Assembly (NCBI GenBank): GCA_004026145.2 | Contig: CP034993.1 | Location: forward strand, 2,072,208-2,136,207 | Reading direction: 5' to 3' | DNA: 64,000 bases | Origin: Takifugu bimaculatus | Taxonomy: Eukaryota; Chordata; Actinopteri; Tetraodontiformes; Tetraodontidae | In this document: one piece after another, positions 37,065-49,590 of the stretch | Position numbering within the stretch: position 1 is the first letter of the stretch | How the letters are laid out: every line of letters starts with the position of its first letter | Translations under genes and position numbers: made by a program | The notes under the pieces: generated by a model | Database searches by the model: none | Told to the model about the DNA's origin: nothing | What the model saw: the letters and a program-made list of their open reading frames with translations, nothing else

Positions 37065-40000
37065 ATGATGGAGGTAAAAGTGTGGAGCGTCGTCTGTGTC
37101 CTGCTGCTCGCTCAGCGGGGACCAGCTGCAGATGGTAGGGTTTGTTTGGTTTTTTAAACCCTCTATCCTGACTTTTCATCTTTTGGTTGTGCGGTTGTTA
37201 CTGTAACAGAGTTTTTTAAGTTCCAAAATCACGGGTTTATTCAGGTTTTATAGATTCGTCCGAACCTCCGCTGATGCAACCCTGTGACACGGAATAAACC
37301 CCAGAACTGTCCCATCTCTGCCTCTTCCTCTTTCGTCCCGCGCACCTCTCACACATCCTGTCTTGCTCACCTACCACTTCCTCCTCTCACATCATACATG
37401 TCCAGGTATCAACGGCTACTTTATTGTTCCTGTTTGCATAGCATCATTCTGGGTTAAAAAGGTTCCTTTGGTTCCCCTGACATCAAACTTAAGAGCAGAA
37501 ATGAGTGTTTGTTAACGTTTATGCCTAATGGGAAGGTTCAAAAAGAAAGGAAGAAATAAAGGCTCTTATTCCCAAAAGACCCTTTCCACCAGTATTGACT
37601 GGGTCCCAGAACCATCTCAATACTTCTCTATTATTTCATCGAGCGCATGGCATATAAATAAATATTGTTAAAAATATCAATCGGATAAAGAAATTGAATT
37701 GCTCATCATGACGCTGGGTGTCACATGACAGCGGTGGGACAGGGGAGCAGACCAACTTGTCCCAGGGCAGCTCAGAATGATGACATCACCTGGAGTTAAA
37801 GGCAAAAAAAAAAAAAAACAGCCCGAAATGGACCCGAGCTGACGGTCACTGACACAGAGAGAGCCGCCTGCTCGGAGTTGGGGGTCACGAGCTGCCTCCC
37901 CAGGTGCATTTAGCACTGAGAAACACTGGGTCTCTTTATACTGTAAATCTACTACACACACGCACACACACACACACAAACCGAAACCAGCGTTTGACCT
38001 CAGCTGACTCTCATGGCAGCGAGGTGAGGGAACAAGGCCAGTATTATACAACCGGGCACCCATCTCTGTTTTTAATATCATGTGCAGCTGAACAGGTGTG
38101 TGTGTGTGTGCGCGCGTGTGCGTGTGTGTGTGTGTGTGCTGATGAGCTGCATGAGTGATTAGTTCGTTACTGAGCGGTAATCACATGATGACAGTGCTCT
38201 GGTCTTTATCAGCGGACGGCAGCCTGCCGTGCACAGATAGGCTCGGTGCTCCTTTACTGTATTTATTTATTTGTTCCTCTGAATAAGTTGTTAAAATAAC
38301 ACACACATAAGCAGGGTTTCATCCACTGAGGCTGGTCAAAGCCCAGACTGACTACCGGTAATCTACTTCAGATGCATGTTGGTAGTTTAAATGCAGGCCT
38401 GTGAACGCTCTGCTCCCTCTTCTTGGTCTGGAATAATGCAGGAACCTGCTGTTATTCGCTCTGGTCCAGAGCCCAGAGGTTGGCTACAACCTAAATTTAT
38501 ACCTCCTCCTGATCAGGTGCCGCCCCCTCGAATTCTTCCAGCAGCTCGGTGTTGACGGTGCCTGCCGGGGCCTCCGGCCTGGCCTCCGGCCCCACTACGG
38601 CAGCGGCCCTGAACCGATCTGACACGAGTGCGACGGTCCCGAGCAACGACACAGGGGCAGGAAACGGCCCTGTGAACGGTAACTTTATTACTGCTTTGTC
38701 ACGTTTAGAGGGGTTTAGGAGGCAGCGCAGCAGCAGCTGGCCCAGAGCTTAGCAGCTATATTTAACACAGTTCTTATCTCTGTTTTCCCACTTTTGGAAG
38801 TGACTTTTGACAAGCTGTTGACACATAAAAATGCTTGTACTATACTTGTGAGGACTTTTCATAGACATACTACTATCCCCGGCCCCTGCCCCCCCCCAAC
38901 CCTAACCTCAGCCTTAAAACCATTTCTGACTCCTCAGAAATGTCCTCACTTTGCTAGTAGAATGCATATTTCTGTAGTCAATTTGTACAGTACAAGAACA
39001 CACGCACACACACACAAAATCTTTCTCTCATACTTCAAGATTAAACATTCCCATCTGTATGCTGCATTCAAATGCTTGTAAATAGCAGCATTATCAGGCT
39101 GGTGACAAACAAGGCATTTACTGTCATCACGTCTTTATCCTGCTATCATGTCAGCAGTGCAATAAAACACAGGACGCTCTATTGATGTCTGGACCTGCAC
39201 TTTTATCTGGTCACAGATAAAAGGTTTTTGTTGACGTTCACATTATCTTTGGCGTTTGATGCAGTCTGACTAATGCTGACCTCAGACGATCGGTTTCGTT
39301 TTTTTCCTTTACATTCAAGATCTACTGTAGCTGCAGAATTCTAGCAATTTAAAGTCCACCTCCAGAACACCCCCCACCCCCACCCCTGCACACGTGGAGC
39401 TGGAGCCTTGGTGTAGAATAGAAGAGAAGAACTTTTATGAATGATTTTAAGGTTTTAAGGGACTTTAATGATACTCTTCCCTCTGTAGGCACCCTGTCAC
39501 CCCCGCAGGCCACCGACCCCAAGAACAACCAAACTGATCCGCTGACGTCAGCGTCTCCAGACCAGAGCCCCACCCCTCAGCTCCACGCCAGCTCCACCAC
39601 GCTCAGCCCCGGAGGCACCTCGCCGGCCAGCAGGGCTCTCGCCACGACCTCGGCCACCGCTGTCACGCACCCGGACCAAGTGATTCACTCGACCACGTCT
39701 CCATCGGCATCTGTGCCGCAGATCACCACCTCCGCTCCCAAAACCAGCCAGTTCGCCACCAGCACCACCGGCACCAGCACCACCGGCACCAGCACCACCG
39801 GCACCAGCACCACCGGCACCACCAGCACCGGGGCCCCTCAGGGGTCTGCCAGTTCTGCGTCAACAGCCATCACATCCCCAAAACACACTCAGCAGCCTGA
39901 CGGACATCCTGGCACCTCCAGCACTACACAGAGAGCCGCCGCCGCCGCCACAGCCAGCAGCACGCTGGCCAACAGCCCCTCCCAGCTGAACGTGAGGGGC

Positions 40001-40145
40001 GACAGTAAGTGTGCGACATTGTCTGCCATGGCTGAACGTAGGCTGCAGGGATTTGCTCCTAGAATATTTACTCGCTGGGAATTAACAGAGCCCAAAGTGC
40101 ATAAAAGCAACTCTGTTCTTTGTTTCAAGCACAATTCTGCTCACG

Positions 40146-40177
<32 letters not shown>

Positions 40178-41502
40178 CATCTTCTACCAACACTGTCACC
40201 ACCAGCCCACAATCACATCACTGTCCCGGGTGGAGGACAGAGACAGTCATGAGACTCCAGATTTGAAGAATGCTCTGTTTTCTCACTCCTCTGTGTGCTA
40301 AATGATTTACACGCTCTTTATTCCTCTATAATCTGTGGAGCCACGCCGAGACTTTCACCAGATCTCTCCAGGAAAGGCTGATAAATTCCTCTCCGTGGAC
40401 AGGCTCCGACTTAAAATATCAAGTTCTCCCTCGCTGTGGTTTTATTGGGCCACGCTTGGCACCTCGCCTCTTTCCATTAGCCAGACAAACAGGGAGTCCT
40501 TCGTCGCTCTGTGGTTGTTACTTTCAACCAGAGGATATAAAATCAAGCAGGGTTTACAAAATAGTCTTCCCTAGCAACATCCACATGCAGAAACACGCTG
40601 CCAAGCGTGCTCCTTCTTCCTAAAGATGATGAAAATTAGTCAAATAAAGACTTACTTGAGTCTTTTATACAACAGGAGAGCTCTCCTGCATTCGACATTT
40701 CTCTCCTAGCTCACATGATGAATGCTCTGCACACCCTTACTGGGGTTATATTTAGCTCCTCCTGCACTTTTAACCCGTTTGGGAAGCTGAAATTCTGCCC
40801 TTGAACGAAAACAAAACTGTCTGGTTGGAGTGACCTTTGGTGTGTGTTTGTCTTCCAGCGACCTGTGCTGCACCAAACTCCGGCTCTAGACCCCCTCCTG
40901 GCCGGCCTGGTGTCGGCCTTCATCATCACTGCTGTCATTATCACCCTCCTCCTCTTCCTCAAACTGCGTCGAAGAAACAGCCGCCCGGAGTTTCGCAGGC
41001 TGCAGGACCTGCCAATGGTGAGTTACCCCTGAGCCCGGTCCCGCTCAAGGTTCCTTCCTGTTAAAAGGGAGTTTTTCCCCATTGTTTGCTCGGTGGTCAG
41101 ACTCTGGGTTTCTGTAAAGTGCCAACACACAATCTGGATTGTAACAGGCACCGTATAAATAAAGTTGTATTGAATTGATGTTCTAGGCAGCAAATAGGTG
41201 TGTTGAGTTGTAGCAAACTTGGGAGGAAGTGTCACTAAAATGACAGTGAAACACATGGAACAAGTGTTACTGGTATACGTACAAAATGAAGAAATAACCT
41301 TTGAGTTGCATCACCCAAAGGTTCTGAAAAAAGGGGAATAACATCAGTAGCAATGTCCTAATGCTAAATGGTTGGCTGCTAGCATACCTAATATCCAGTA
41401 GTGGTAACAATTAGCAGGTCAAACATTCTTCTAATGACAAGAGTCATTGTTTTTGTGTAGGACGATATGGAGGACACGCCTTTGTCCATGTACAGTTACT
41501 GA
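37065..41502 (+). CDS. Mucin-like single-pass type I membrane protein, not recognised
   Basis: Exons 37065-37134, 38517-38678, 39489-39991, 40859-41017 and 41461-41502 join to 311 residues. Residues 1-23 are a signal peptide (hydrophobic core VVCVLLLA). Residues 24-245 are almost entirely Ser/Thr/Pro/Ala/Gly with several N-x-S/T sites, including a TSTTG tandem repeat, as in heavily O-glycosylated mucins. One membrane span covers about 258-279 (LLAGLVSAFIITAVIITLL), followed by a basic stop-transfer KLRRR and a 32-residue tail ending EDTPLSMYSY. Exon 3 has two possible donors: AAC|GTGAGG (39991), which keeps the membrane frame, and ACA|GTAAGT (40004), which does not. I used the first. No family could be named. 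Function is unknown; a cell-surface role is inferred from the layout only. Confidence 0.75.
39757..39830 (+). repeat. 15-bp coding tandem repeat (Thr-Ser-Thr-Thr-Gly)
   Basis: Four to five copies of ACCAGCACCACCGGC within exon 3 of the mucin-like gene. The period is a multiple of three, so length changes would keep the frame. Confidence 0.9.
41018..41180. repeat. Copy of a dispersed teleost repeat abutting a splice donor
   Basis: The text GCTCAAGGTTCCTTCCTGTT...GGGAGTTTTTCCC...ACCGTATAAATAAAGTTG...ATTGA resembles the tail of a very common fish interspersed repeat that ends in TATAAATAAA-type sequence. It begins within a few bases of the exon 4 donor of the mucin-like gene. Family identity comes from general familiarity, not from a search. 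Confidence 0.6.
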
Positions 41503-43071
41503 TCAAGGAACCGCCGAGAAGATCGGAGCCTAAAACCCGGCATCCCTCCCCTTGAACCTGCACTAAAGAGAGTGAATTCTGGGTCGGTGCGAGCACATCA
41601 TTTGAATACGGTAGCTTTCACGAAAGAGACTGAAGCTGCAATGGACAATGAAGGCCTCATTCACGTTGGGGGTCATTTGGCTTTTTAAAGGAATCTGTCC
41701 ATATAAATTGGGCTCTCAACCATCTGTAGGCTTAACAATTTTCAGTTTTAGAATATAAAGTGTCCCGGTCAAACACTCGCTTGGATCCTTTCTCTTGTTA
41801 AAACAGCCAAACAGTGTTATAAAGTTTGCACTTTACTTTGTTCGGACTCTTAAAAAAATGCGACAAATGGTTTTGTTCATGAGGCTTTAAAAAAAAAGGC
41901 TTGTGTGCACACTTCAGTGCAGTGTGTGATTGTAAAGATGTGTGTGTGGATTTTGACAGTTGGGGATATTTAAGCAGTTTCTCTTCCATCTCCCAGCATG
42001 CCTTTAACCTTTTATTTTTATTAATTTGTGCCTTGTGTTCATTCCTTCCTGGTGTTTTAAATGCAGGAGTGCCTTATAAAGTGCAGCTTGTACATTGCAT
42101 CCGCATAGATCAGCCATTTCCATCACACATACACTCGGAGGTGTCTCAAGATGTTCCCCAGACATGACGCTCGTTGTCCCAGGCAACGGTAGCATCATTG
42201 CGTGCGCTGTAAATACTACTGAAACCTACTTCATCTTTGTGTCTTTCAAGAATTTGTCAGAAATTAAAGATTGAACACGAGAGCACAGATTATTGACGTT
42301 TGATGTGCAGGTTAGCTGGATTTAAATGCCACAGGAACTGATCAGCGCTAATAAAACTGTTTTCAGCACAATATGTTGTTTCTGCAGGGCTGAAAATGTA
42401 AACAGTTTTGCATTTTGAAACCTTTGTACTGTTTTTTTTGTTCTTGAGGTGTTCAATGTTGAAAATTAAGTATTCCTGAATGCATCATGAGGCTTTGCTG
42501 CTTGACAGCATTTTTTTTCTTTTTTATTAAACATGATTTGAAAACATCTTTTATTCTCATTCATTCAAATCCCTCACAGAGGTTCTTGTGTTAAAGCCCA
42601 CAGGGACCTTCTATACAGCGACTGACACCCTTTTACAGATGAGTGGATGGTTCTGATGGGTCGCTGTCAACCACAGACAATATTAATGTTATTTACCAGC
42701 TCCAACACAAATAACGCTGCTTAAGCTCTGTTAGCTTCCATCGTTTAAAAGGTTGAAACAGTGAATCTTTTTAAACTAAACCATTTGATTCATTCCCATT
42801 TGGAAAATACTCGCTGGTGCTACTGTTTGCAGTGCTGGTGGGACTGGTTTTGCTGCTGCTGCTGTCCTGTTTTGGCTCTTCTCATCCTTTGTTTCTTTTA
42901 TCCTCAGACTTCAATGGAGAGACACCATATGGCTGCTTGTGCTCTCCAGCCAACTTCCATTTTAGAATTTAAATTACGGCTGTGCTCTAAACTCGTGTCG
43001 GTGAAACTGGCGTTCCAGCCCGGGCGGTCCGTATAAATGATGGCGTCAAAGTATTTTTGTTGCAGGAAAGG
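41503..43071 (+). other. 3' UTR of the mucin-like gene and convergent interval
   Basis: AT-rich sequence without supported coding content. AATAAA occurs at about 42350-42355 and ATTAAA near 42526, consistent with a 3' UTR of about 0.85-1.05 kb. The rest separates it from the convergent end of the coiled-coil gene. Confidence 0.5.
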
Positions 43072-46000
43072 TCAAAGGTCATCAAGATCCAGGTCTGAGC
43101 TTAAATCGGGATCCCTGGCGTTATCGAGGAGATCGGCATTCTCTTCCTCCAGATCTGATCCAAAGAGTTTCAGACCTGCCCGAGATGGACGAAGAGCTGC
43201 AGAGAGAGAAGAGTTTAGTTTATTAGAGGCTCCTGTGCTGCCAGGGTGGAAGAAATTCAAATGTTTCCTTCCTAGCAACCTGCGCGTGCATGTGTGTGTG
43301 TGTGTGTGTGTGTGTGTAGCGAGTACAATTGTCAAATTAACCCAGCTTCATTGGCTCAAATCACTCTGGGAATCATTTAGTGCAGATTGTAATCTCTTCC
43401 GGGAACAGGGACCTTCTGTTACAGTAAGTCTGTGAGCATGTGGTCACACACAAACACCGTGCACCAACAAACCTCCCCAGAAATGACGTGCACGCAGGGG
43501 CTGTTGAAGAGGAAACGAGATTTCTAATTTATCAGCACACGAGGAAGGATCCTCTCATCTGGCCGCAGCAAGAGAACCTCTTGTGAAATGCTAAGCTAAT
43601 TTAACTAAATGTTTAACTGAGACTATCCTGAAGTGACAAACAGAGGAGTGCTCCCCGTGTTCGAGCATATCAATCAGTGAGGGCTGAGCCAGATGTGTGG
43701 GGGAGGGACAGCAGAGGCAAATACAAGTCCAGTCCTGTTGAAACTCCTGTGTGGGGGCCCATATGGTGTTCTGTTCATTATCTCCTGTGTTTGAAGCAGA
43801 GAACGGTCTCCCTCACCAGGATCTCTGTCGTCCAACCAGGACAGATCATCAGAGCTGACCTCAGGCCAGGCTGGGAGTTAGGCTGGAGTCTTCAGAGTCG
43901 GAGGCCACCTCTTTCACCCTGACCTCTCCACCGTGGCGCTGAGGGAGTAGAGACGCCCCTAAATCCAAAGTACAGGTGTGATTAGGATGCTCAGCAATGC
44001 CGTGAAAGCTGGAGGAGGGGAAGGTCTGCCTGGATACTGGTCCCCGATCTCTGGCAGAACATCTGACTTCCTCTTTTAACTCTGAAACAATGGCTCTGTT
44101 GAAACAAATTAGCAACATTAGAAAACGAGCAGGAAGCTCCCAAACACACACGCACACGCACACCTGATCTGACGGACTTCTTCTTTTGTCTGTGAATACT
44201 GCGAGACGGTCTTCACCAGCTCGCTGCTCTGAGTTCTGCAGTTGTCTGTCAGTTCGTCTAATGTCTGGAAAAACAAAAACTGATCAGGACCAACCCACAC
44301 TTCTTTAAATAAAACCTTTAAACAGCTTCAAACCGCCACTATTGGGGCTAAGTTTTTATCATTCCTCTTATGTTGTGAGCTGACTTTGTTCACAGGAGTG
44401 TAGGTCTGACCCATGTGGAAAAGCAGGCGAACCTTGAAGCTGTCTTCAAATCGTCTCCGGGTCTCCGTCTGCTGGTGAAATGCTGTCCTCCTCATGTCTC
44501 CCTGTTATGAGGAAATGAAGAAGCAGGTAATGTGAACAAGACTATGCTTGTCTGGCTGTTGCAGGCCAGATTCGACGCGTGGTGATCTTTAAGCTGTGAT
44601 TGTCGCTCACTCAGTCGTGTCTTCAAGCTGTCGACTTCTCTCTGCAGGTTTTCTATCTCTTCTCGGCAGAGCTTGGAACCAAAACTGTTCAAGAAGAAAC
44701 AGATTCGCTGACACCATCGTCCTTATATATAGGTGACATTAAAAAAGGTGTTGGTTCTGTCATCAGGCTATCCAATATGGCAGTCGGGATCGCCTGTGGA
44801 CCGTTACATAAGCACCTCTCCTCGGGGTTGCCTAGCAGTACGGCTCTGGAGATGTGTCCCCTCAGACTGCTGAGCTCATGTCCAACTTCTCTCCTCCACT
44901 GCTCCGTCCGTCTGTCCACTCCTGGACTTTGTCTCATTTCTTCCTTCTCTCTCAGCCTGTAAACTTCCTCTGGAAAAACAAACAACAAATATACAAGTGA
45001 AAGAAAAAATACTTTTCAATGTATCTTTCTTTAGTTTTTGTTCTTGCTTAGGAAACCCAAACAGAGACTGAATAAGAATCACATCCCCTTTATTAAAAAA
45101 GCACCATTAACTAGAATGTCCTCCCTGTTGTCAGGTGTCTTCCACCCAAACCATGGTAACAATGTTTAGTTTATTTAATCCACTAACCAGGGGTTGATAC
45201 ACTGGATGCCAGATTTACAGGGCTATTGATTAACCAGCCTGCAGGACACTCTCACTGGAACAATAGAAATGGAACAAACTGGGCTTATTAAGTACCCAGC
45301 TGTATCGTCATGGCCTGCTCAAAGCATGTGGGTATTCTGTGCAGTTGTCTTTTCACACACCCATTTCACGCTGAATGAAACAAACGGACTCGTGTCCATC
45401 TGTGTGGCCACGGGCATGCTGGTCTCACACATTTCTGTCTTCAGAGAGGAGAAAATTGTGCCAAAATTTGTGTAAAGCTACTGTCAGTGGTTTTTTCCTG
45501 CTACTTAAACAGTGTCTGGTTGTGATACTCGCTGTTGATTGGCTGGTTCGGAGAGTCTCGTTTGTAATTACAATCGTTTCCATGCAAACTGCAGTAACAT
45601 CAATGCAGCAAATAAGATTTTTTGACGCTCAGCAGGACAAAGGAGACAGAATCAAAGTTCTCTCAGTTGTGGTATATTCTGTAATCACTTAGTTAGGTGG
45701 GTGAAGTCCACAAATTTATCAGTGTGAAAAGACTTAGTTCTGATTTTGTTTGTACTAGTAACTCAGGTTTAGTGGTAATAATTTAGTGGTACACAAAACC
45801 TAGTTTGGTCATTTGTTTTCAGGAATTGATCTGATTAATGGATTTTAAAGGGAACAAGTTCTAAAGCATCCATTACTTTAATCAATGCCACCTCATGCAG
45901 CTTCACAGATGTGTCTCTGGGAAACATTTGCTCATTTAACTAACCAGGTAATATCACACGCGGCTGTGTTGAGCCAGCAAATATGTAATGCATGCAGCAG

Positions 46001-47419
46001 TTTACCTTGCAGGGTCTGGATGTGACATTTCTGAGACTCTTTTTCTCTCTCCATTTCACGGAGCTTCTGACTAAGAGACTCAATTGCCTTCAAGAAATTA
46101 TGGAAAATATTCAGATTACCATTACTGCAGCATATCAGAGAAACAGACCCAACATCTGATGGATGTACACCCATCGCCACACCTGGTTCTGTATCTTGAG
46201 CTGCGTTTGGAGAGCAGCTAGGTCAGTCCAATGAACAACAGAGCTGGAAGGCGGTGACGGCTGTTGGAGGTGTGTGGTTTGCAAAGGAAGAGTGGGAGGA
46301 TCCAGAACTGACTCATGCATCCGCTCCCTCACTGCAAGCAAATGAGAAGAAACAGCAGAGGTATATTATATTTGAGGAATCCAACCCACTATCCTTCATG
46401 TTATTTCTCCTTTTAGTCATTTTAGACATTTACCAACCTTCTCCTCTCTTGGAAAACTTCCCTGGAGAAGATATTTTCTCCTTTAAGCATGATTGATGAA
46501 AAACACAAAATTACAGGGACACTGATTTGCAAAACTGTACTTCATGCAAACTAAAGGGCTGAATGCCTTGTTGTGCATTACTGCCATCTACTGACAACTC
46601 CAGTAATGACAATATTTACACGTTTAGCCAATTAAATAAATATGCACATGATAGAGTGTATGAAAAGACTGACCTTCATCACTGTAATGCGTTCATCCAC
46701 CCGGGACAGGATAGAATTCATCTGATCGTACCAGTCTGTGTCTGGATTCAACTGAAATATACATAATTATTTGCACTGGTGGCCAATCCTTCAGGTTAAA
46801 GCCACATAATCTCAATATGGATCACACCATATTACTGTCAAAAATCTATAACTTGCTATTAAAAAACTGCTATTAACTGGATTGTGGGGCAACAGTCTGA
46901 CATTGATACAGTAACCCGAGATGCGCTTTGGGTTTGTTGACGAAGGAAACAACCTCTCTAACACCTTAAAGGTGATTCAGTTACAAGGCCTACACAGGTA
47001 TAGGCCTTCTAACTCTGGATCCCCAATACAAGAGGGTAGATCTGATGCTTCATCTTGTAAAAATGAGCCGGTTAATGTGCTTCAGTCATCTGAAAGTCTT
47101 CCAGAGGTCTTATGCTCAGTCTGAAGCAGACCCAGGATGCACTCAAGGTTTCTATAAATCCCATCTAGTCCTGGTCCCTGGGGGTAAAGGGGTTGAGGAA
47201 GTTTGAGGACAGATTTTAAAGTTTCTTTGTGTCTTATGCAGAAAAGAAAACAGTTTAGCTTTGAGCTAATTTCGCTAGCAACCACCGTCTTCTCTGTATC
47301 ACTACCGACGCGATGGTTGTTGTTTGTAAGATACCGCGCCGTGTCCTAGAGATAACAAAACCCGACTCGAAGTCATCTGTCAGAAATATGGAAGAATATA
47401 ACGCCCTCACAGAAGCCAT
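43072..47419 (-). CDS. ccdc163: Coiled-coil protein, probably CCDC163
   Basis: Exons supported by phase and splice sites: 46674-46751, 46434-46461, 46183-46331, 46006-46087, 44816-44969, about 44577-44684, 44433-44501, 44164-44264, about 43890-44095 and 43072-43196 (stop). Residues include LNPDTDWYDQMNSILSRVDE, LAALQTQLKIQNQ, IESLSQKLREMEREKESQK, EIENLQREVDSLKTRLSER, DELTDNCRTQSSELVKT and an acidic tail SSDLDLDDL. The heptad-rich text predicts a long coiled coil; no enzyme motif is seen. The name rests on position: human CCDC163 lies head-to-head with MMACHC, as here. The start is unresolved; an ATG at 47419 (MASVRALYSSIF) is a candidate, and another frame with a good acceptor at about 47178 (GLDGIYRNLECILGLLQ) could belong to it. 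The donors of the two exons ending near 44577 and 43890 are also uncertain. Confidence 0.65.
43289..43318. repeat. (TG)n microsatellite in the coiled-coil gene
   Basis: About 15 TG units, just upstream (on the transcribed strand) of the last exon. Confidence 0.92.
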
Positions 47420-47865
47420 GGCCGATCCCGGCGTCTCCACTTTTAAATCCGGCTGCCCGGAACAGCGACGTGATGACGTAGGACGCAACAGACGCGACGA
47501 GCCATGCACGCGCTTGCGCAGACCCGGTTGTTCGAGGTCCGATGTTATAACAGGCCAAAGGCATGAAGTACAGTAATTACAAAAAGAACCCAGTAAATAC
47601 AGGTAATGCTCTATGTGAAATAGGGACTTCCCCTAACTAAACAGTCTTCACGTTAACAAGCAATATGATTTTAACAGATGTAAACAATTCTTTAATTTCT
47701 GATTAAAATTCACCCATCCACAAGACGTTAACTGTACATTTTGTTGCGCTTTTGTCGTGTTGATCTAAGTTATGGTAGAAACGACAAACGCCAGTGATTT
47801 GTAGCGACAATTAAACAAATGAACTCCATATCCCATGATCCAAAGCGCTATGTTGACGTGTAGCG
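47420..47865. promoter_or_regulatory. Bidirectional promoter of ccdc163-like (-) and mmachc (+)
   Basis: About 450 bases separate the two divergent start codons. The block near 47460-47530 has a CRE-like TGACGTA (47474-47480) and an NRF1-like CGCGCTTGCGCA (47509-47520). The same head-to-head pair is known in human, so a shared promoter is likely ancestral. Factor binding is inferred from motifs. Confidence 0.6.
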
Positions 47866-49590
47866 ATGGCGGCCTCCACTGTCAATGCGGAGTGCATAGC
47901 AGGGGAGTTTAAAGATAATTTATCGAGACTCGGATTTGAAGTTTACCCGCTAAAGGTATTGGTGTTCTGTTTTGCAGAGGAAGAAATGTGAAATAAAATC
48001 ACTAAAAGTTCGCGTTACTTGTTATGTAGGACGAGGAAGAGATGAGGGCTTAGCTAAATCAGAAAGGAATTGGCGAAAGTAAATAAAATAAAGTCAATAT
48101 CAGCATTATATGTTATAACATATAACATATTAAATGCAAACAAATAAACGGTTTGACCTTCCCTTTTCTTGCTCAACAGTTTATTTCAATTCTTTCTGAC
48201 CCTGTGTACTACCTTGTTCACAGGTTGGTTGGTATAACTCTGTACTGTCGCCTAATCACCGCTTGGCTTATCCAGATGACACCCTGGCCGTGGTGGTACT
48301 CAGCACACCCTCAATGTTTGAAGATGCCTTCCTGCCTTTCTTGAAACAGAGGGGCTTCCAGGGGCTTTCTGACCCCATCGACCAGTGTGTGAGACATTGT
48401 GTGTCCTCTGCTGTCTTACAGGTCAGTGCAATGCATTTTTATTAACTTGGTATTAAAACTGGGGAAGGCTGACAAAAATGTTTTGTTGATGAAATGATGG
48501 ATTTCAAATGTCTGTAATTCATTTTGTGTTGTTGAGGGTTTTTTTTTTTTTTGGCTTTTTGGATTAGATAGGATGAGATTCAGCAAAATGTCATTGCACG
48601 TGTTACATATACAAAGCAATGGCGGCACACAGAGGACCGGTTTCTGGAATGATATGGATATGATAGTTTTGGTCTGGAGGCTACTGTACTGTCTTCCAGA
48701 GGGTAGAAGAGCATACGGTTGATGCGCTGGGTGGTTTTGTCCTCTCCTGAAATGACCCTTCTGATCGTGCACGGCATTAAATCATGCACGTTGCGTTTTC
48801 CAGTTCATAAAGCTCTACCGTCCTCTCCCGTGTAGTGTTTTCCAGGACAAGAAGTGGATGTGAGGTTCGACTACGAGCTATTTCCCAGCAGAAAGCCGAA
48901 GTTCTTGGCGCAGACTGCAGCTCACGTGTCAGGAGCAGCTTTCTATTATCAGCAGTCCGATGTCAAAGATCAACCCTGGGCCGACAAAGTAATGCTGTCC
49001 GTTAAAAGTCCAGTCAATGTCCTCAGTGCGTCCTCACCCATTTTTGTTTATCATCGTTTATCTGTAGAAGATGTTTGGGGTGTGTGTGCATCCGAGACTT
49101 GGGGGTTGGTTCGCCATCAGAGCCCTGTTGATCTTTGGAGGTGTGACAGCGGGTTCGGAGATGGTGCAGCCAATTCCTCCAGATTGTGTACCTTCAAGAG
49201 AGGGAAGGATACAGCTGCTGGAGGCTTTTAACTTTAACTGGCAGGTACTTAGCTTTAACTACACAGGGCAGGATTTACATATGCACAAAAAACAGACGTT
49301 CAAGAGAACCCAGGGCCTTCAACTGAAAGATGTCCAGATATTCTGAGTAACATAACCGAATGGCTCATCGAATTTTAAATGTTGAATGCATTTTTTTTTA
49401 TCACCAGGACTGGACCTATAGGGATATCGTCCAGGCAGACCAGAGCTACTCTCAGAAACAGAGGGACTACTTTTCCACTCCTCCTGCTCAGCGGATGCTT
49501 CTGCTTAGGAATTGGGGCTTTTTACCAAAGGAAGAGGATGGACGAGAGCAGACCCCAGACTCACAGATCCAACTGAATGGACATGGCTGA
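47866..49590 (+). CDS. mmachc: Cobalamin trafficking protein CblC
   Basis: Cytosolic enzyme that decyanates and dealkylates incoming vitamin B12 with glutathione or reductant, then passes cobalamin on to MMADHC. Five exons: 47866-47955, 48224-48421, 48836-48988, 49068-49244, 49408-49590; all junctions are phase 0, giving 266 residues (human 282). Family blocks: GFEVYPLKVGWYNS, LAVVVLSTPSMF, DPIDQCV, AQTAAHVSGAAFYYQ, GVCVHPRLGGWFAIRA, DCVPSREGRIQLLEAFNF, DWTYRDIV and FSTPPAQRMLLLRNWG. The start ATGGCGG has a good Kozak context. Exon 3 uses GTGTAG|TGTTTTCC; the nearby TTTTCCAG|GA would give an early stop. The C-terminal tail is shorter than in mammals. Confidence 0.96.
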
